From DASRVA01 sp050732935 (GTDB lineage Bacteria > Gemmatimonadota > Gemmatimonadetes > JACCXV01 > JAHWKZ01), in NCBI GenBank assembly GCA_050732935.1, contig JBOHRW010000236.1, positions 1 through 24,558 on the forward strand: a stretch of DNA of 24,558 nucleotides, in the 5' to 3' direction. The notes below the pieces were generated by a model. The model did no database searches. It had not been told where the DNA came from and was given only the letters and a program-made list of their open reading frames with translations. The position numbers and the translations under genes are program-made. Every line of letters begins with the position of its first letter. Within the stretch, counting starts at the first letter, position 1. Shown here piece after piece: positions 1 to 7,739 of the stretch.

Positions 1-2997
1 CTCGCGACGCTCGCCGGCGCGGGGCTCGCGCCGCCCCCGTCGGCCCCGGAGCGGGTGATCATCCGCCTCGCCGACGGCCAGGCGCGGCTGTCTCTCCTGG
101 CCACCGTTCGCGGCCCCGCGGTGACGCTCGACGTGCGCCACGAGCGGGTCGTCGAAGGTCTCCGCTCCATCCACGCCACGAGCTACGCGGTCGCCCGACC
201 CGTCCTCGAGGAAGCGCGCCGCGAGGGGGCGCTCGTCGAGCTGGATCGCCTGTGGATCGTCAACGCCGTGGTGGCCGAGGTCGACCCGGCGTGGATCGAC
301 CGGCTGGCGGCCGATCCGGCGGTGGACGAAGTCGTCCCCGATCGGAGGATCGTGCTGGGGGAAGATACGGCGGGCCCGGCCGCCCCCGTGTCAGAGACAA
401 CCCAGGTGCCGGTCGACGAGCTGGTCCGGATCCGCGTCCCCGACGTTTGGGCGCAGGGGATCACCGGCCTGGGGGCGATTGTGGCCAACGTGGACACCGG
501 CGTGAACGGCGAGGACGATACCTTCGGCGACCGCTGGCGGGGCCGGCTGGCCGGGAGCGACGCGACCTGGTTCGCTCCCGTCACCCTCAGCGTCTTCCCG
601 GAGGACGATCTCTCGATCGGGACCGGTCACGGGACGGCCACGATGGGGGTCATGACCGGTGGGGAGGAGACGTTCGGGGTCGCGTTCGATGCGACGTGGA
701 TGGCGGCCGACGTCTTCGAGGAAAGCGAGGCGTACGTCTCCAACGTCATCAAGGCGTTCCAATGGCTGAGCGACCCGGACGGGGATGCCGCTACCCGCTC
801 CGATGTCCCCGACGTGGTCAACAACTCGTACGGCCTGACCACGCTCGACGACCAGGGCGTGCTCCCCTGCGACATGATCTTCGACGACGCGATCGACGCG
901 CTGGAAGCGGCCGGGGCGATCGTGGTATGGTCGGCCGGGAACCAGGGCGAGCAGGGGATCACATCACCAGCGAGCCGGGCGGACTCCCCGGTCAATGCCT
1001 TCGCCGTCGGGTCCGTAGACGCGAGCGACCAGGTGTCGGGGACCTCGGGGCGGGGCCCTTCCGCCTGCGGTGAGCCGTTCGCGATCAAGCCCGAAGTGGT
1101 GGCGCCGGGCGAGAACGTGACGACCCGGAGCCTGTTCAACGATTTCACGACGGTCAGCGGGACCTCGTTCGCGACCCCCATGGTGGCCGGCATCCTTGCG
1201 CTCATGCGATCCAAGAACCCGACGCTCACGCCCGAAGATGCCAAGACGATCGTGTTCGAGACGGCCCGCGATCTGGGCTCTCCCGGCGACGACAACGAAA
1301 CCGGCGCCGGCCTGGTGGATGCCGCGGCCGCCCTGGCGCAGGTGGAGGTCCCCGCTCAGCCCCTCGCCCGTCTGGTCGGGTTCCGCCAGGCCGCCGTGGC
1401 TTCGGGCAAGCTGGGCCCGGCCGGGATCGAGGAAGCCTTGATCCTCCGGGCCGGCGCCATGCACGCCCTGGCTCCGGTCCTGACCAACCACGGCCCCGTC
1501 ATCCCGGCCACGATCGCCACGCTCTCGAGCCCGACCACGGGTATCACCGTCATCCGCGCCAGCGTCCCGCTCGCCGCGGCCGGCACGGGCGAGCTCATCG
1601 ACCCCGGGTCGGAGTCGTTCGAGGTCAGGCTCGACGAGGGCGTGGAGCCCGGCTCGGACGTCGTGCTGGACGTGGCGATTCAGGGCGCCCCCGTCGGCCC
1701 TTTTCGCATGATCGTGAAGGCGGGGCAGCCGATCCCGCGCGCCTTCGCGACCCACGACGAGGGCCAGGTCCGGCTGACCGTGACCAACTCCGGCGGGCTC
1801 GGCTTCTACACCGGGCTGCACGAGACCGGCTTCCAGCTGCTGGGGGACGGGTTCCGGTTCCCGCCGGACAGCCCGAACTGGCTGTTTCATGGCGGGCTGA
1901 TGATCGGCAACGGTCCCGACCGGTTGTCGGATGCAATTCCGTACGGCGAAGACACGCAGAACAGCACCGATTGGAGCCCGCTGCCCGGCGCCGGGCTGGT
2001 CGAGGACCGGGCCTTCGACGGTCAGCGCATCGTCGCGGAGTACGACGACCGGCACGCGCTCCAGCCGCTGGGCCTCCGGGTGCGTCAGGAGTCGTTCGCG
2101 TTCGGAGACGCCGCCGCCGACGGCCTGGTGATCCTGCAATACGTTCTTACCAACGCTTCTTCGCAGACCCTCGCAGCCCTCAGGGTCGGCCTCTTCACCG
2201 ACTGGGATCTCCCGGGAACGGAAGGCGATCCCCGGGAGACGGCGGGCTGGGATCCATCCCGGCGGCTGGGATTCGTCGAGGGTTCGGCGAGTCAGCCGGC
2301 CCTGGGCGTCGTCTGGCTCGACGACGTCCCGGTGGCCCAGGTTGCCTTCGCCGCCGTGACCCGGGACGAGATCGTCGAGAGCACGATCGGGAACCCACCG
2401 GCCGGACGCGGAGTCCAGGGCGCCGAGGCGCCGGACCTCTTCGCCGGGGAGTTCTCGGACGCCGAGAAATGGGATCTGCTGACCAGCGGTCAGAGCCGGA
2501 CGACGGTGAGCGAGTCCGCCGACGTGTTCCAGGTCATCGGTCGGGGCCCGCTCACCCTGGCGGCCGGCGCGAGCGACACGGTGGCGGTGGCCCTGGTGGC
2601 GGCCGCCGATCGAGCCGCGCTCCAGCTGGCCGCGGAGAACGCGCGAGAGATCTACTTCGACCGCATTCTCGGACAGACGCCGCCCCCGCCCCCGCCTCTA
2701 CCCGATGACGTCGAGCTCGCGCAGAACTTCCCCAATCCGTTCCGATCGGGGGGCTCGACGACGATCCCGTTCAGCGTTCCGGGGGACGGGAGCGACATCC
2801 GTGCGCGGCTCGTCATCTACGACGTGCTGGGACGACCGGTCCGCACCCTCCTCGACCGCGTGGTGATCCCCGGCGATCAGGCCACCACCTGGGATGGACG
2901 GAGCGATACGGGAATGGAGGTCGCGGCGGGCGTCTATGTGGCGCGTCTTTCCATCGGGGGGGTCGATCGGTCGATCCGCATCCTCGTGGTGCCCTGA
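1..2997 (+). CDS. Secreted subtilisin-like (S8) serine protease with FlgD-like C-terminal domain, 5' partial
   Basis: The frame is open to base 1 and reads ...LATLAGAGLAPPPSAPER, the end of a signal peptide, so the true start is upstream of the window; the GTG at 55 is only the first in-frame start codon. Numbering from that GTG, residues ~1-105 look like an I9-type propeptide. The S8 domain follows with its catalytic set: Asp147 (VANVDTG), His192 (GTGHGTA), oxyanion Asn296 (SAGNQG) and Ser371 (SGTSFATP). A beta-rich middle of unclear family leads to a proline linker (~876-882). A C-terminal domain (~883-980) carries NFPNPF and ends in AAGVYVARL...ILVVP. That domain resembles FlgD-like Ig and type A (T9SS) sorting domains, which suggests export and perhaps cell-surface attachment. 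The substrate is unknown. folB starts 6 bases after the stop. The protease call is firm; the sorting route is inference. Confidence 0.93.
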   Translation, partial: LATLAGAGLAPPPSAPERVIIRLADGQARLSLLATVRGPAVTLDVRHERVVEGLRSIHATSYAVARPVLEEARREGALVELDRLWIVNAVVAEVDPAWIDRLAADPAVDEVVPDRRIVLGEDTAGPAAPVSETTQVPVDELVRIRVPDVWAQGITGLGAIVANVDTGVNGEDDTFGDRWRGRLAGSDATWFAPVTLSVFPEDDLSIGTGHGTATMGVMTGGEETFGVAFDATWMAADVFEESEAYVSNVIKAFQWLSDPDGDAATRSDVPDVVNNSYGLTTLDDQGVLPCDMIFDDAIDALEAAGAIVVWSAGNQGEQGITSPASRADSPVNAFAVGSVDASDQVSGTSGRGPSACGEPFAIKPEVVAPGENVTTRSLFNDFTTVSGTSFATPMVAGILALMRSKNPTLTPEDAKTIVFETARDLGSPGDDNETGAGLVDAAAALAQVEVPAQPLARLVGFRQAAVASGKLGPAGIEEALILRAGAMHALAPVLTNHGPVIPATIATLSSPTTGITVIRASVPLAAAGTGELIDPGSESFEVRLDEGVEPGSDVVLDVAIQGAPVGPFRMIVKAGQPIPRAFATHDEGQVRLTVTNSGGLGFYTGLHETGFQLLGDGFRFPPDSPNWLFHGGLMIGNGPDRLSDAIPYGEDTQNSTDWSPLPGAGLVEDRAFDGQRIVAEYDDRHALQPLGLRVRQESFAFGDAAADGLVILQYVLTNASSQTLAALRVGLFTDWDLPGTEGDPRETAGWDPSRRLGFVEGSASQPALGVVWLDDVPVAQVAFAAVTRDEIVESTIGNPPAGRGVQGAEAPDLFAGEFSDAEKWDLLTSGQSRTTVSESADVFQVIGRGPLTLAAGASDTVAVALVAAADRAALQLAAENAREIYFDRILGQTPPPPPPLPDDVELAQNFPNPFRSGGSTTIPFSVPGDGSDIRARLVIYDVLGRPVRTLLDRVVIPGDQATTWDGRSDTGMEVAAGVYVARLSIGGVDRSIRILVVP

Positions 2998-3003
2998 CTG
3001 TCG

Positions 3004-3366
3004 ATGGACACGATCCGCTTGACCGGCATGCGCTTCTTCGCCCTCGTGGGGGACCTCCCCCACGAACGCGAGATCCCGCAGCCGATCGAGGTCGATCTCG
3101 AGGTCGTGGCCGACCTGCGGCGGGCGGCGACCAGCGACGACCTCGCCGACGGCGTCGACTATCGCGACCTTCACGCGGCCGTGGCCGAGACGATGAGCAA
3201 GGACGCTCGCGAGGCGCCCCACCTGCTGGAGACGCTGGGGGAGCGAATCGCCGCGCGCGCGCTGGCCGTCGAGGGCGTCGAGCGCGTCACCGTGCGGTGC
3301 CGGAAGCCGTGGGCCGCGCTGGCCGGACCGCTCGACTCGGTCGAGGTCGAGATCCAGCGACCATGA
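3004..3366 (+). CDS. folB: Dihydroneopterin aldolase
   Basis: Converts 7,8-dihydroneopterin to 6-hydroxymethyl-dihydropterin plus glycolaldehyde in cytosolic folate synthesis. At 120 residues it has the normal family length. The N-terminus IRLTGMRFFALVG matches the family's first strand and turn. By recalled alignment with the Staphylococcus enzyme, Glu21 (in HEREIPQ) corresponds to the catalytic Glu22 and Lys101 (in RKPWAA) to the catalytic Lys100. The DxxxDGVDY segment near residue 50 is also typical. The ATG at 3004 has no obvious Shine-Dalgarno sequence and lies 6 bases after the protease stop, so translational coupling is likely. The stop overlaps the folK start by 4 bases (ATGA). Having the next pathway enzyme directly downstream supports the call. 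Confidence 0.93.
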   Translation: MDTIRLTGMRFFALVGDLPHEREIPQPIEVDLEVVADLRRAATSDDLADGVDYRDLHAAVAETMSKDAREAPHLLETLGERIAARALAVEGVERVTVRCRKPWAALAGPLDSVEVEIQRP

Positions 3367-3803
3367 CCCCGGGGCGTCCCGTGCGGGCGTTCGTCAGCCT
3401 GGGGTCCAACCTGGGCGACCGGGAAGGGCACCTGGGCGACGCGCGGGCCGCGCTGATCGACGAGCCCGACTTGCGGATCGTATCGTGCTCGGCGACGATC
3501 GAGACGGATCCCGTGGACGTGACCGACCAGCCGAAGTTCCTGAACCAGGTGCTGGGGATCGAGACCGCCCTGTCGCCGCGGGCCCTGCTCGAGATCTGCC
3601 TCGCTGTCGAGCGCGAGCTGGGACGCGACCGGACCGCCGGGCCGCCCAGGGGTCCTCGCACGATCGATCTGGACATCCTGCTCTACGATGGGCGCCGGAT
3701 CGACGAGGACGGGCTCACGATCCCGCACCCCCGGCTCGGAGAGCGATCCTTCTTCCTCGAATTGTGCCGGCAGGCGGGCGCGCCGGCGGAATGGCTGCCC
3801 TGA
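3363..3803 (+). CDS. folK: 2-amino-4-hydroxy-6-hydroxymethyldihydropteridine pyrophosphokinase (HPPK)
   Basis: Transfers pyrophosphate from ATP to 6-hydroxymethyl-dihydropterin, the product of FolB. The N-terminus SLGSNLGDREGHL is the family signature. The segment ELGRDR...GPRTIDLDILLYDG contains the two Mg-binding aspartates, Asp102 and Asp104, and IPHPRLGERSFFLELC is the typical C-terminal motif. The frame is open further upstream, but ATG 3363 was chosen because it overlaps the folB stop as ATGA and places the conserved SLGSN strand a normal distance from the start. The protein is 146 residues, slightly shorter than the usual ~155-165, with the shortening at the C-terminus. panB starts one base after the stop. 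Confidence 0.94.
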   Translation: MTPGRPVRAFVSLGSNLGDREGHLGDARAALIDEPDLRIVSCSATIETDPVDVTDQPKFLNQVLGIETALSPRALLEICLAVERELGRDRTAGPPRGPRTIDLDILLYDGRRIDEDGLTIPHPRLGERSFFLELCRQAGAPAEWLP

Positions 3804-3804
3804 G

Positions 3805-4599
3805 TTGACGACCGTCCACACCTTCCGGGAGATGAAGCAGCGGGGACGGAAGATCGTCTTCCTGACCGCCTACGACTGGATGTTGGCCCGCTACGTCGCC
3901 GCGGCGGGCGTGGACGGGATCCTGGTCGGGGACAGCGTGGGGCAGGTCTTCGCGGGCCATTCCACGACGATCCCGGTGACCGTGGACGAGATGATCTACC
4001 ACGCTCGCGCGGTCCGGCGCGGGGCGCCGGAGACATTCCTCGTTGTGGACATGCCCTTCCTGTCGTTCCAGGTCTCGCCCGAGGACGCGCTCCGGAACGC
4101 GGGGCGGGTCCTCAAGGAGACCGGCGCCCAAGCGGTCAAGCTCGAGGGCGGGCGGCGGATCGCGGAAACCGTGCTCCGGCTGGTCGAGACCGGTATCCCC
4201 GTGATGGGGCACCTGGGTCTCACCCCACAGTCCGTGCACGCCTTCGGTGGCTACGGACTCAGGGCGGCCGACGAGAGCGGGGCCGCCGAGCTGGTGGAGG
4301 ACGCCCGGTCGCTCTCCGACGCCGGCAGCTTCGCGATCGTGCTCGAGAAGATTCCGCGTGACCTGGCGGCCCGGGTCACCGTCAACGTGGAGGCCCCGAC
4401 CATCGGGATCGGGGCCGGAGCGGGAACCGATGGTCAGGTCCTCGTGACCTACGATCTGCTCGGCTTGACGCCCGATTTCCGGCCGAAGTTCGTGCGCCGC
4501 TACGCCGAGCTGGGCGACGCGCTGGAGGATGCCCTGGGCCGCTTCGTCGCCGACGTCCGGGACGAGGTGTTTCCCGGCCAAGCGGAGTCGTGGCCGTGA
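3805..4599 (+). CDS. panB: 3-methyl-2-oxobutanoate hydroxymethyltransferase (ketopantoate hydroxymethyltransferase)
   Basis: Makes ketopantoate from alpha-ketoisovalerate and 5,10-methylene-tetrahydrofolate, the first committed step to pantothenate and CoA. Start choice: the frame is open well into folK, but TTG 3805, one base after the folK stop, gives 264 residues, the same length as E. coli PanB. With that start, Lys112, Glu114 (VKLEGG) and Glu181 (LEKIP) fall at the numbers recalled for the E. coli active site. The metal-binding aspartates are Asp43 (LVGDS) and Asp82 (VDMPF). GHLGLTPQSV and IGIGAGAGTDGQVLV are family signatures. An ATG at 3832 is a weaker alternative start. The stop overlaps panC. 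Its folate cofactor links it to the adjacent fol genes, though this pairing could be coincidental. Confidence 0.95.
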   Translation: MTTVHTFREMKQRGRKIVFLTAYDWMLARYVAAAGVDGILVGDSVGQVFAGHSTTIPVTVDEMIYHARAVRRGAPETFLVVDMPFLSFQVSPEDALRNAGRVLKETGAQAVKLEGGRRIAETVLRLVETGIPVMGHLGLTPQSVHAFGGYGLRAADESGAAELVEDARSLSDAGSFAIVLEKIPRDLAARVTVNVEAPTIGIGAGAGTDGQVLVTYDLLGLTPDFRPKFVRRYAELGDALEDALGRFVADVRDEVFPGQAESWP

Positions 4600-5453
4600 C
4601 CCTCCGGGTCGAGACGATCGTCGAGTGCCGGGCCGAGATCGCGCGGGCTCGCAAGGCGGGCCGGCGGATCGGCTTCGTGCCGACCATGGGAGCCCTCCAC
4701 GAGGGGCACCTCTCGCTTCTCGACGCGGCCCGGGAGAAGGAGAAGTGGGTGGCGCTCTCGATCTTCGTCAACCCGCTCCAGTTCGGCCCCGGCGAGGACC
4801 TGGAGCGGTACCCAAGGGACCTCGAGCGTGATATCGAGCTGGCCGCCGTTCGCGGCGCCGACCTCGTCTTCGTGCCGTCGCTCGAGGAGATGATGCCACG
4901 CCCGCTCGCCAGCCGGATCGCGATGGAGGGAATCGTTGAGGACTTCGAGGGCGCGGCCCGACCGGGGCACTTCGCGGGCGTGCTCACGATCGTCACCAAG
5001 CTGTTCCACATCGTGCAGCCCGACGTGGCGGTGTTCGGCCAGAAGGACGCCCAGCAGGCGGCCGCCGTGCGGCGGCTCGTCGCGGACCTCGACTTCCCGA
5101 TCCAGATCGTCGTCGCGCCGATCGTGCGCGACGAGGACGGCGTCGCCCTGTCGAGCCGAAACGCCTATCTGTCCGACGAGGTGCGGATGCGCGCCCGCGC
5201 CATCTTCCGATCCCTGGAGACCGCCCGGTTACGGGTCCTGGAAGGCGAGCGGGAAGCCCGATCGGTCGAGCGCGCGATGATCGAGGTGCTGAACGGGACA
5301 CCGGGCGTGGAGGTCGAGTACGCATCGGTCGTGGATCCGGATCTCTTCCAGCGGCTCGAGCGGATCGACGGCCCGGCCCTAGCCGTCGTGGCGGCCCGGG
5401 TCGCCTCGACTCGTCTCATCGACAACCTGATGCTGGTCCCGGATGGGGAGTGA
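4596..5453 (+). CDS. panC: Pantoate--beta-alanine ligase (pantothenate synthetase)
   Basis: Condenses pantoate and beta-alanine with ATP (releasing AMP and PPi) to give pantothenate. The ATP-binding motif PTMGALHEGHLSLL is close to the N-terminus. FVNPLQFGPGEDLERYPR, FGQKDAQQ and the KMSKS-like LSSRNAYLS are all present, and the length of 285 residues is typical. Two in-frame GTG codons lie at 4590 and 4596. I chose 4596 because GGAG at 4584-4587 is 8 bases ahead of it, against 2 bases for 4590, and because it forms a 4-base GTGA overlap with panB. No panD or panE is visible in the window, so beta-alanine and pantoate must come from genes elsewhere. The 3' end overlaps glmU by 11 bases. Confidence 0.95.
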   Translation: MTLRVETIVECRAEIARARKAGRRIGFVPTMGALHEGHLSLLDAAREKEKWVALSIFVNPLQFGPGEDLERYPRDLERDIELAAVRGADLVFVPSLEEMMPRPLASRIAMEGIVEDFEGAARPGHFAGVLTIVTKLFHIVQPDVAVFGQKDAQQAAAVRRLVADLDFPIQIVVAPIVRDEDGVALSSRNAYLSDEVRMRARAIFRSLETARLRVLEGEREARSVERAMIEVLNGTPGVEVEYASVVDPDLFQRLERIDGPALAVVAARVASTRLIDNLMLVPDGE

Positions 5454-6468
5454 ACGACGACCCCTGGCGGCGGTGATCCTGGCCGCGGGTGAGGGCAAGC
5501 GGATGAGGTCCTCCCTCGTCAAGGTCCTGCATCCGCTGGCGGGGCAGGTGATGATCCGCTACGTGCTGGAGGCGGTCCGCGCAACGGGCGCCAAGCGCGT
5601 CGTGGGCGTGGTCGGTTATCAACACGACCGGGTCATAGATGCCGTGGACGGCGGGGATGTCGCCTGGGCCCTGCAGGAGGAGCCGCTCGGGACCGGTCAC
5701 GCCCTTCTCTCGGCGGCGTCCGCGCTCGAGGACTTCGCCGGCGACGTCCTGGTCTGCTGCGGCGACACGCCGCTCCTGACCTCGGAGACCCTGCGGAGCG
5801 TGGTCGAGACCCATCGGGCGAGTGAGGCGATGGCCACCGTCCTGGCGGCGGTCTTCGAGGACCCCACCGGCTACGGGCGCATCGTGACCGACGCCGGGGA
5901 TCGCGTGCAGCGGATCGTGGAGGAGATCGATGCGGACGCCCAGATCCGCTCGATCCGCAGGATCAACACCGGCGTGTACTGCTTCCGCTGGCCAGAAATC
6001 CACGGCGCTCTCGAACGGCTGGGGCCCGACAACCTCCAGGGCGAGCGCTATCTCACCGACGTCATGAGGATTCTGGTGTTGGAGGGATTGCCCGGGCGGG
6101 TCTGCGACCTCGCCGACCCGATCGAGGTGATGGGGATCAACGACCGCGTGCAGCTCGCTCGCGCGGAGTCGGTCCTGCGAGAGCGGATCCGGCGCCGGCT
6201 CATGATCGAGGGCGTGACCTTCCTCGCGCCGGAGACGACGCTCGTCGACGCCGCGGTCGCCATCGGGCCCGACACCCTCATCTATCCCGGGGTCGTGATC
6301 GAGGGCGGATCCAGCCTTGGCCGGGAGTGCGTGATCGGTCCCTTCTCACGGATCGTCGACGCCCACGTCGGACGTGGCGTCGAGCTGAAAGGCTGGAACC
6401 ACGTCGTTCGGACGACCGTCCCCAACGGCTCCATCCTCGAGCCGTATGTACAGCAGGGCCACGACTGA
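5443..6468 (+). CDS. glmU: GlmU-type N-acetylglucosamine-1-phosphate uridyltransferase lacking the acetyltransferase domain
   Basis: The N-terminal ~230 residues are a GlmU-like nucleotidyltransferase that would form UDP-GlcNAc from UTP and GlcNAc-1-phosphate. Visible landmarks are VILAAGEGKRM (family LAAGxGTRM, with Thr replaced by Lys), Lys27, LQEEPLGTGHA (78-87), Asp108 in CGDTPL, PTGYGRI, INTGVY and MGINDR. Only a short left-handed beta-helix segment (~245-330) follows. The protein stops at 341 residues, against ~456 for bifunctional GlmU, so the C-terminal acetyltransferase half with its catalytic His is absent. The stop overlaps the next gene by 23 bases and I saw no GlmU-like continuation in another frame, so this looks like a genuine short form. 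Another sugar-1-phosphate substrate is possible. The start overlaps panC. Confidence 0.82.
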   Translation: MGSERRPLAAVILAAGEGKRMRSSLVKVLHPLAGQVMIRYVLEAVRATGAKRVVGVVGYQHDRVIDAVDGGDVAWALQEEPLGTGHALLSAASALEDFAGDVLVCCGDTPLLTSETLRSVVETHRASEAMATVLAAVFEDPTGYGRIVTDAGDRVQRIVEEIDADAQIRSIRRINTGVYCFRWPEIHGALERLGPDNLQGERYLTDVMRILVLEGLPGRVCDLADPIEVMGINDRVQLARAESVLRERIRRRLMIEGVTFLAPETTLVDAAVAIGPDTLIYPGVVIEGGSSLGRECVIGPFSRIVDAHVGRGVELKGWNHVVRTTVPNGSILEPYVQQGHD

Positions 6469-7072
6469 CGACGGCCTCGCCCGGGCGGTCGTCCACCGCC
6501 TCGCCAGGCAAGAGGAAGAGGCGGGCCGGCGCCTCGCTCACGTGCGCAGGGTGGTGGAGGCCGTCCGAGAGATGGCCGAGGCGAGCGGCTGGTCGGCGGA
6601 GCGGGCGGCCGCCGCCGTGCGCGCCGCGTGGATCCACGACGTCCTGCGCCTGGAGGATCCGGAGAGCTCGAGGACACGAATCGAAGCGGCGGGCGAGAAG
6701 CCGGATCCGTGGGCGTTGGTTCACGCGCCCGCGCTCCTCCACGCACAGGCCGCCGCCGTCTGGGCCGCCGCGCGCGGAGAGACCGATCGGGAGGTTCTGA
6801 TGGCGGTCCGGCACCATCCGACGGCGCACCCCGACTGGGGGTCGATCGGCCGGCTCCTTTACGTGGCCGACTTCTGCGAGCCCGGACGTCCCTACGCGAA
6901 GCGGCTCCGGACGGCGGCTCTCCGCCGGCGGGCGGGTGAGGGCCGGCAGGGTCTGACCGACGCCGCCCGGCGTGTGCTCTCGCTGAGGCTCGCCCACGAC
7001 GCCGACAGGGACCGGCCCGTCCATCCGCTGAGCCTCTGCGCGTGGAAGAGCTGGATGGAGGAAGGGCCATGA
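6446..7072 (+). CDS. yqeK: YqeK-like HD-domain hydrolase (probable diadenosine tetraphosphatase)
   Basis: YqeK proteins are metal-dependent HD-domain enzymes that symmetrically hydrolyse Ap4A to two ADP. The 208-residue protein shows the spaced metal ligands: His32 (LAHVRR), His64-Asp65 (WIHD), His93 and/or His99, a His-His pair at 123-124 (VRHHPTAHPD) and Asp142. The family's late motif appears as LLYVADFCEPGRPY. The ATG at 6446 lies 23 bases inside the end of glmU, with no strong Shine-Dalgarno sequence. The stop overlaps the next start as ATGA. In many bacteria yqeK sits between nadD and rsfS; here neither is present, but the LytR_C partner is retained. The HD-domain call is firm; substrate is from family knowledge. 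Confidence 0.85.
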   Translation: MYSRATTDDGLARAVVHRLARQEEEAGRRLAHVRRVVEAVREMAEASGWSAERAAAAVRAAWIHDVLRLEDPESSRTRIEAAGEKPDPWALVHAPALLHAQAAAVWAAARGETDREVLMAVRHHPTAHPDWGSIGRLLYVADFCEPGRPYAKRLRTAALRRRAGEGRQGLTDAARRVLSLRLAHDADRDRPVHPLSLCAWKSWMEEGP

Positions 7073-7605
7073 TCCTGGGCCGGATGGTGGGCTGCCTCGA
7101 GACAATAGGGATCGCGATCCTGGCGCTGGTGCTCGGGGCGTTCGCGGCGTCGACGCTCATGCGCCACTTCGATGGCGGGGAGACATCGGAACCCGAGCCG
7201 GGGGTGGAGGAGACGGCTCCGCCCGTATCCCGAGCGAGGATCCGGGTCGAGGTTCGAAACGGGTCGGGTGTGCCCGGGGCGGCGGAGCGAGTGACCGAGC
7301 TGCTGCGTCGGCGCGGGTTCGACGTGGTGGACTTCGGAAACGCTGATCGCTTCGACCATGAGCGGACGCACGTCCTGGATCGGATCGGGAACCCCGGCTA
7401 CGCCCGCGATGTCGCGGCCGTCCTGCAGGGCGTACCCATCGAATCCGCGCCGGACTCGAGCCTCTATCTGGACGTGACGGTCATGATCGGCCGCGACCTC
7501 GAGGAGGTCATGGAACGGGCGGATCCGGAGAGGGCCGAGGATTCCGGTTGGCGCCGGCGGATCCAACGGGCGCTGGATTGGGCGCAGGAGCGGTCTCCCT
7601 GGTAG
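7069..7605 (+). CDS. Membrane-anchored LytR C-terminal-domain protein
   Basis: A 178-residue protein with one N-terminal membrane segment (about residues 5-27, ETIGIAILALVLGAFAAS), an acidic/proline linker, and an exported domain at ~58-142. That domain begins RIRVEVRNGSG and contains GAAERVTELLRRRGFDVVDF, which matches the LytR_C / cell-envelope-related attenuator C-terminal domain. Such stand-alone proteins lack the LytR-CpsA-Psr phosphotransferase domain; their role is not established and may involve cell-wall polymers. The start at ATG 7069 is set by a strong Shine-Dalgarno sequence (GGAGG, 7057-7061) and a 4-base overlap with yqeK. It is the last gene of the tight run; 134 non-coding bases follow. 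Confidence 0.8.
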   Translation: MILGRMVGCLETIGIAILALVLGAFAASTLMRHFDGGETSEPEPGVEETAPPVSRARIRVEVRNGSGVPGAAERVTELLRRRGFDVVDFGNADRFDHERTHVLDRIGNPGYARDVAAVLQGVPIESAPDSSLYLDVTVMIGRDLEEVMERADPERAEDSGWRRRIQRALDWAQERSPW

Positions 7606-7679
7606 TGACGGGGTAAGCAGCCATTATGGAGGCATGACCCCCCGCTCGGTCACTCTGCCGACGAAGCAGCTCGGAAAGG

Positions 7680-7709
7680 TTGCGGGGGCCGGGGGCGGGG
7701 GACTAGAAT
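7680..7709 (+). promoter_or_regulatory. Candidate sigma70 promoter for the DksA-like gene
   Basis: TTGCGG (7680-7685) and TAGAAT (7704-7709) are separated by 18 bases, in the 134-base gap after the preceding operon. The -10 element matches five of six consensus positions and the -35 element four of six. It would put the transcript start ~7715 and a leader of roughly 25 bases containing GGAG (7731-7734), 5 bases before the ATG at 7740. By eye only. Confidence 0.5.
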
Positions 7710-7739
7710 GGCGCCCCCTTGACCCTGTCCGGAGCACGC

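Noticed and set aside
3688..3804. Longer PanB start inside folK
   Set aside because: The added N-terminus is a Ser/Arg-rich out-of-frame reading of folK. TTG 3805 gives the family's normal length and catalytic numbering.
6425..6500. GlmU truncation as a simple frameshift
   Set aside because: Downstream sequence in the other plus-strand frames is a complete YqeK-type protein or shadow, with no beta-helix hexapeptides, so the missing domain is not just out of frame.
7606..7739. Short reading frame from ATG 7634
   Set aside because: It runs through the candidate promoter and into the DksA-like gene in another frame and encodes nothing recognisable.
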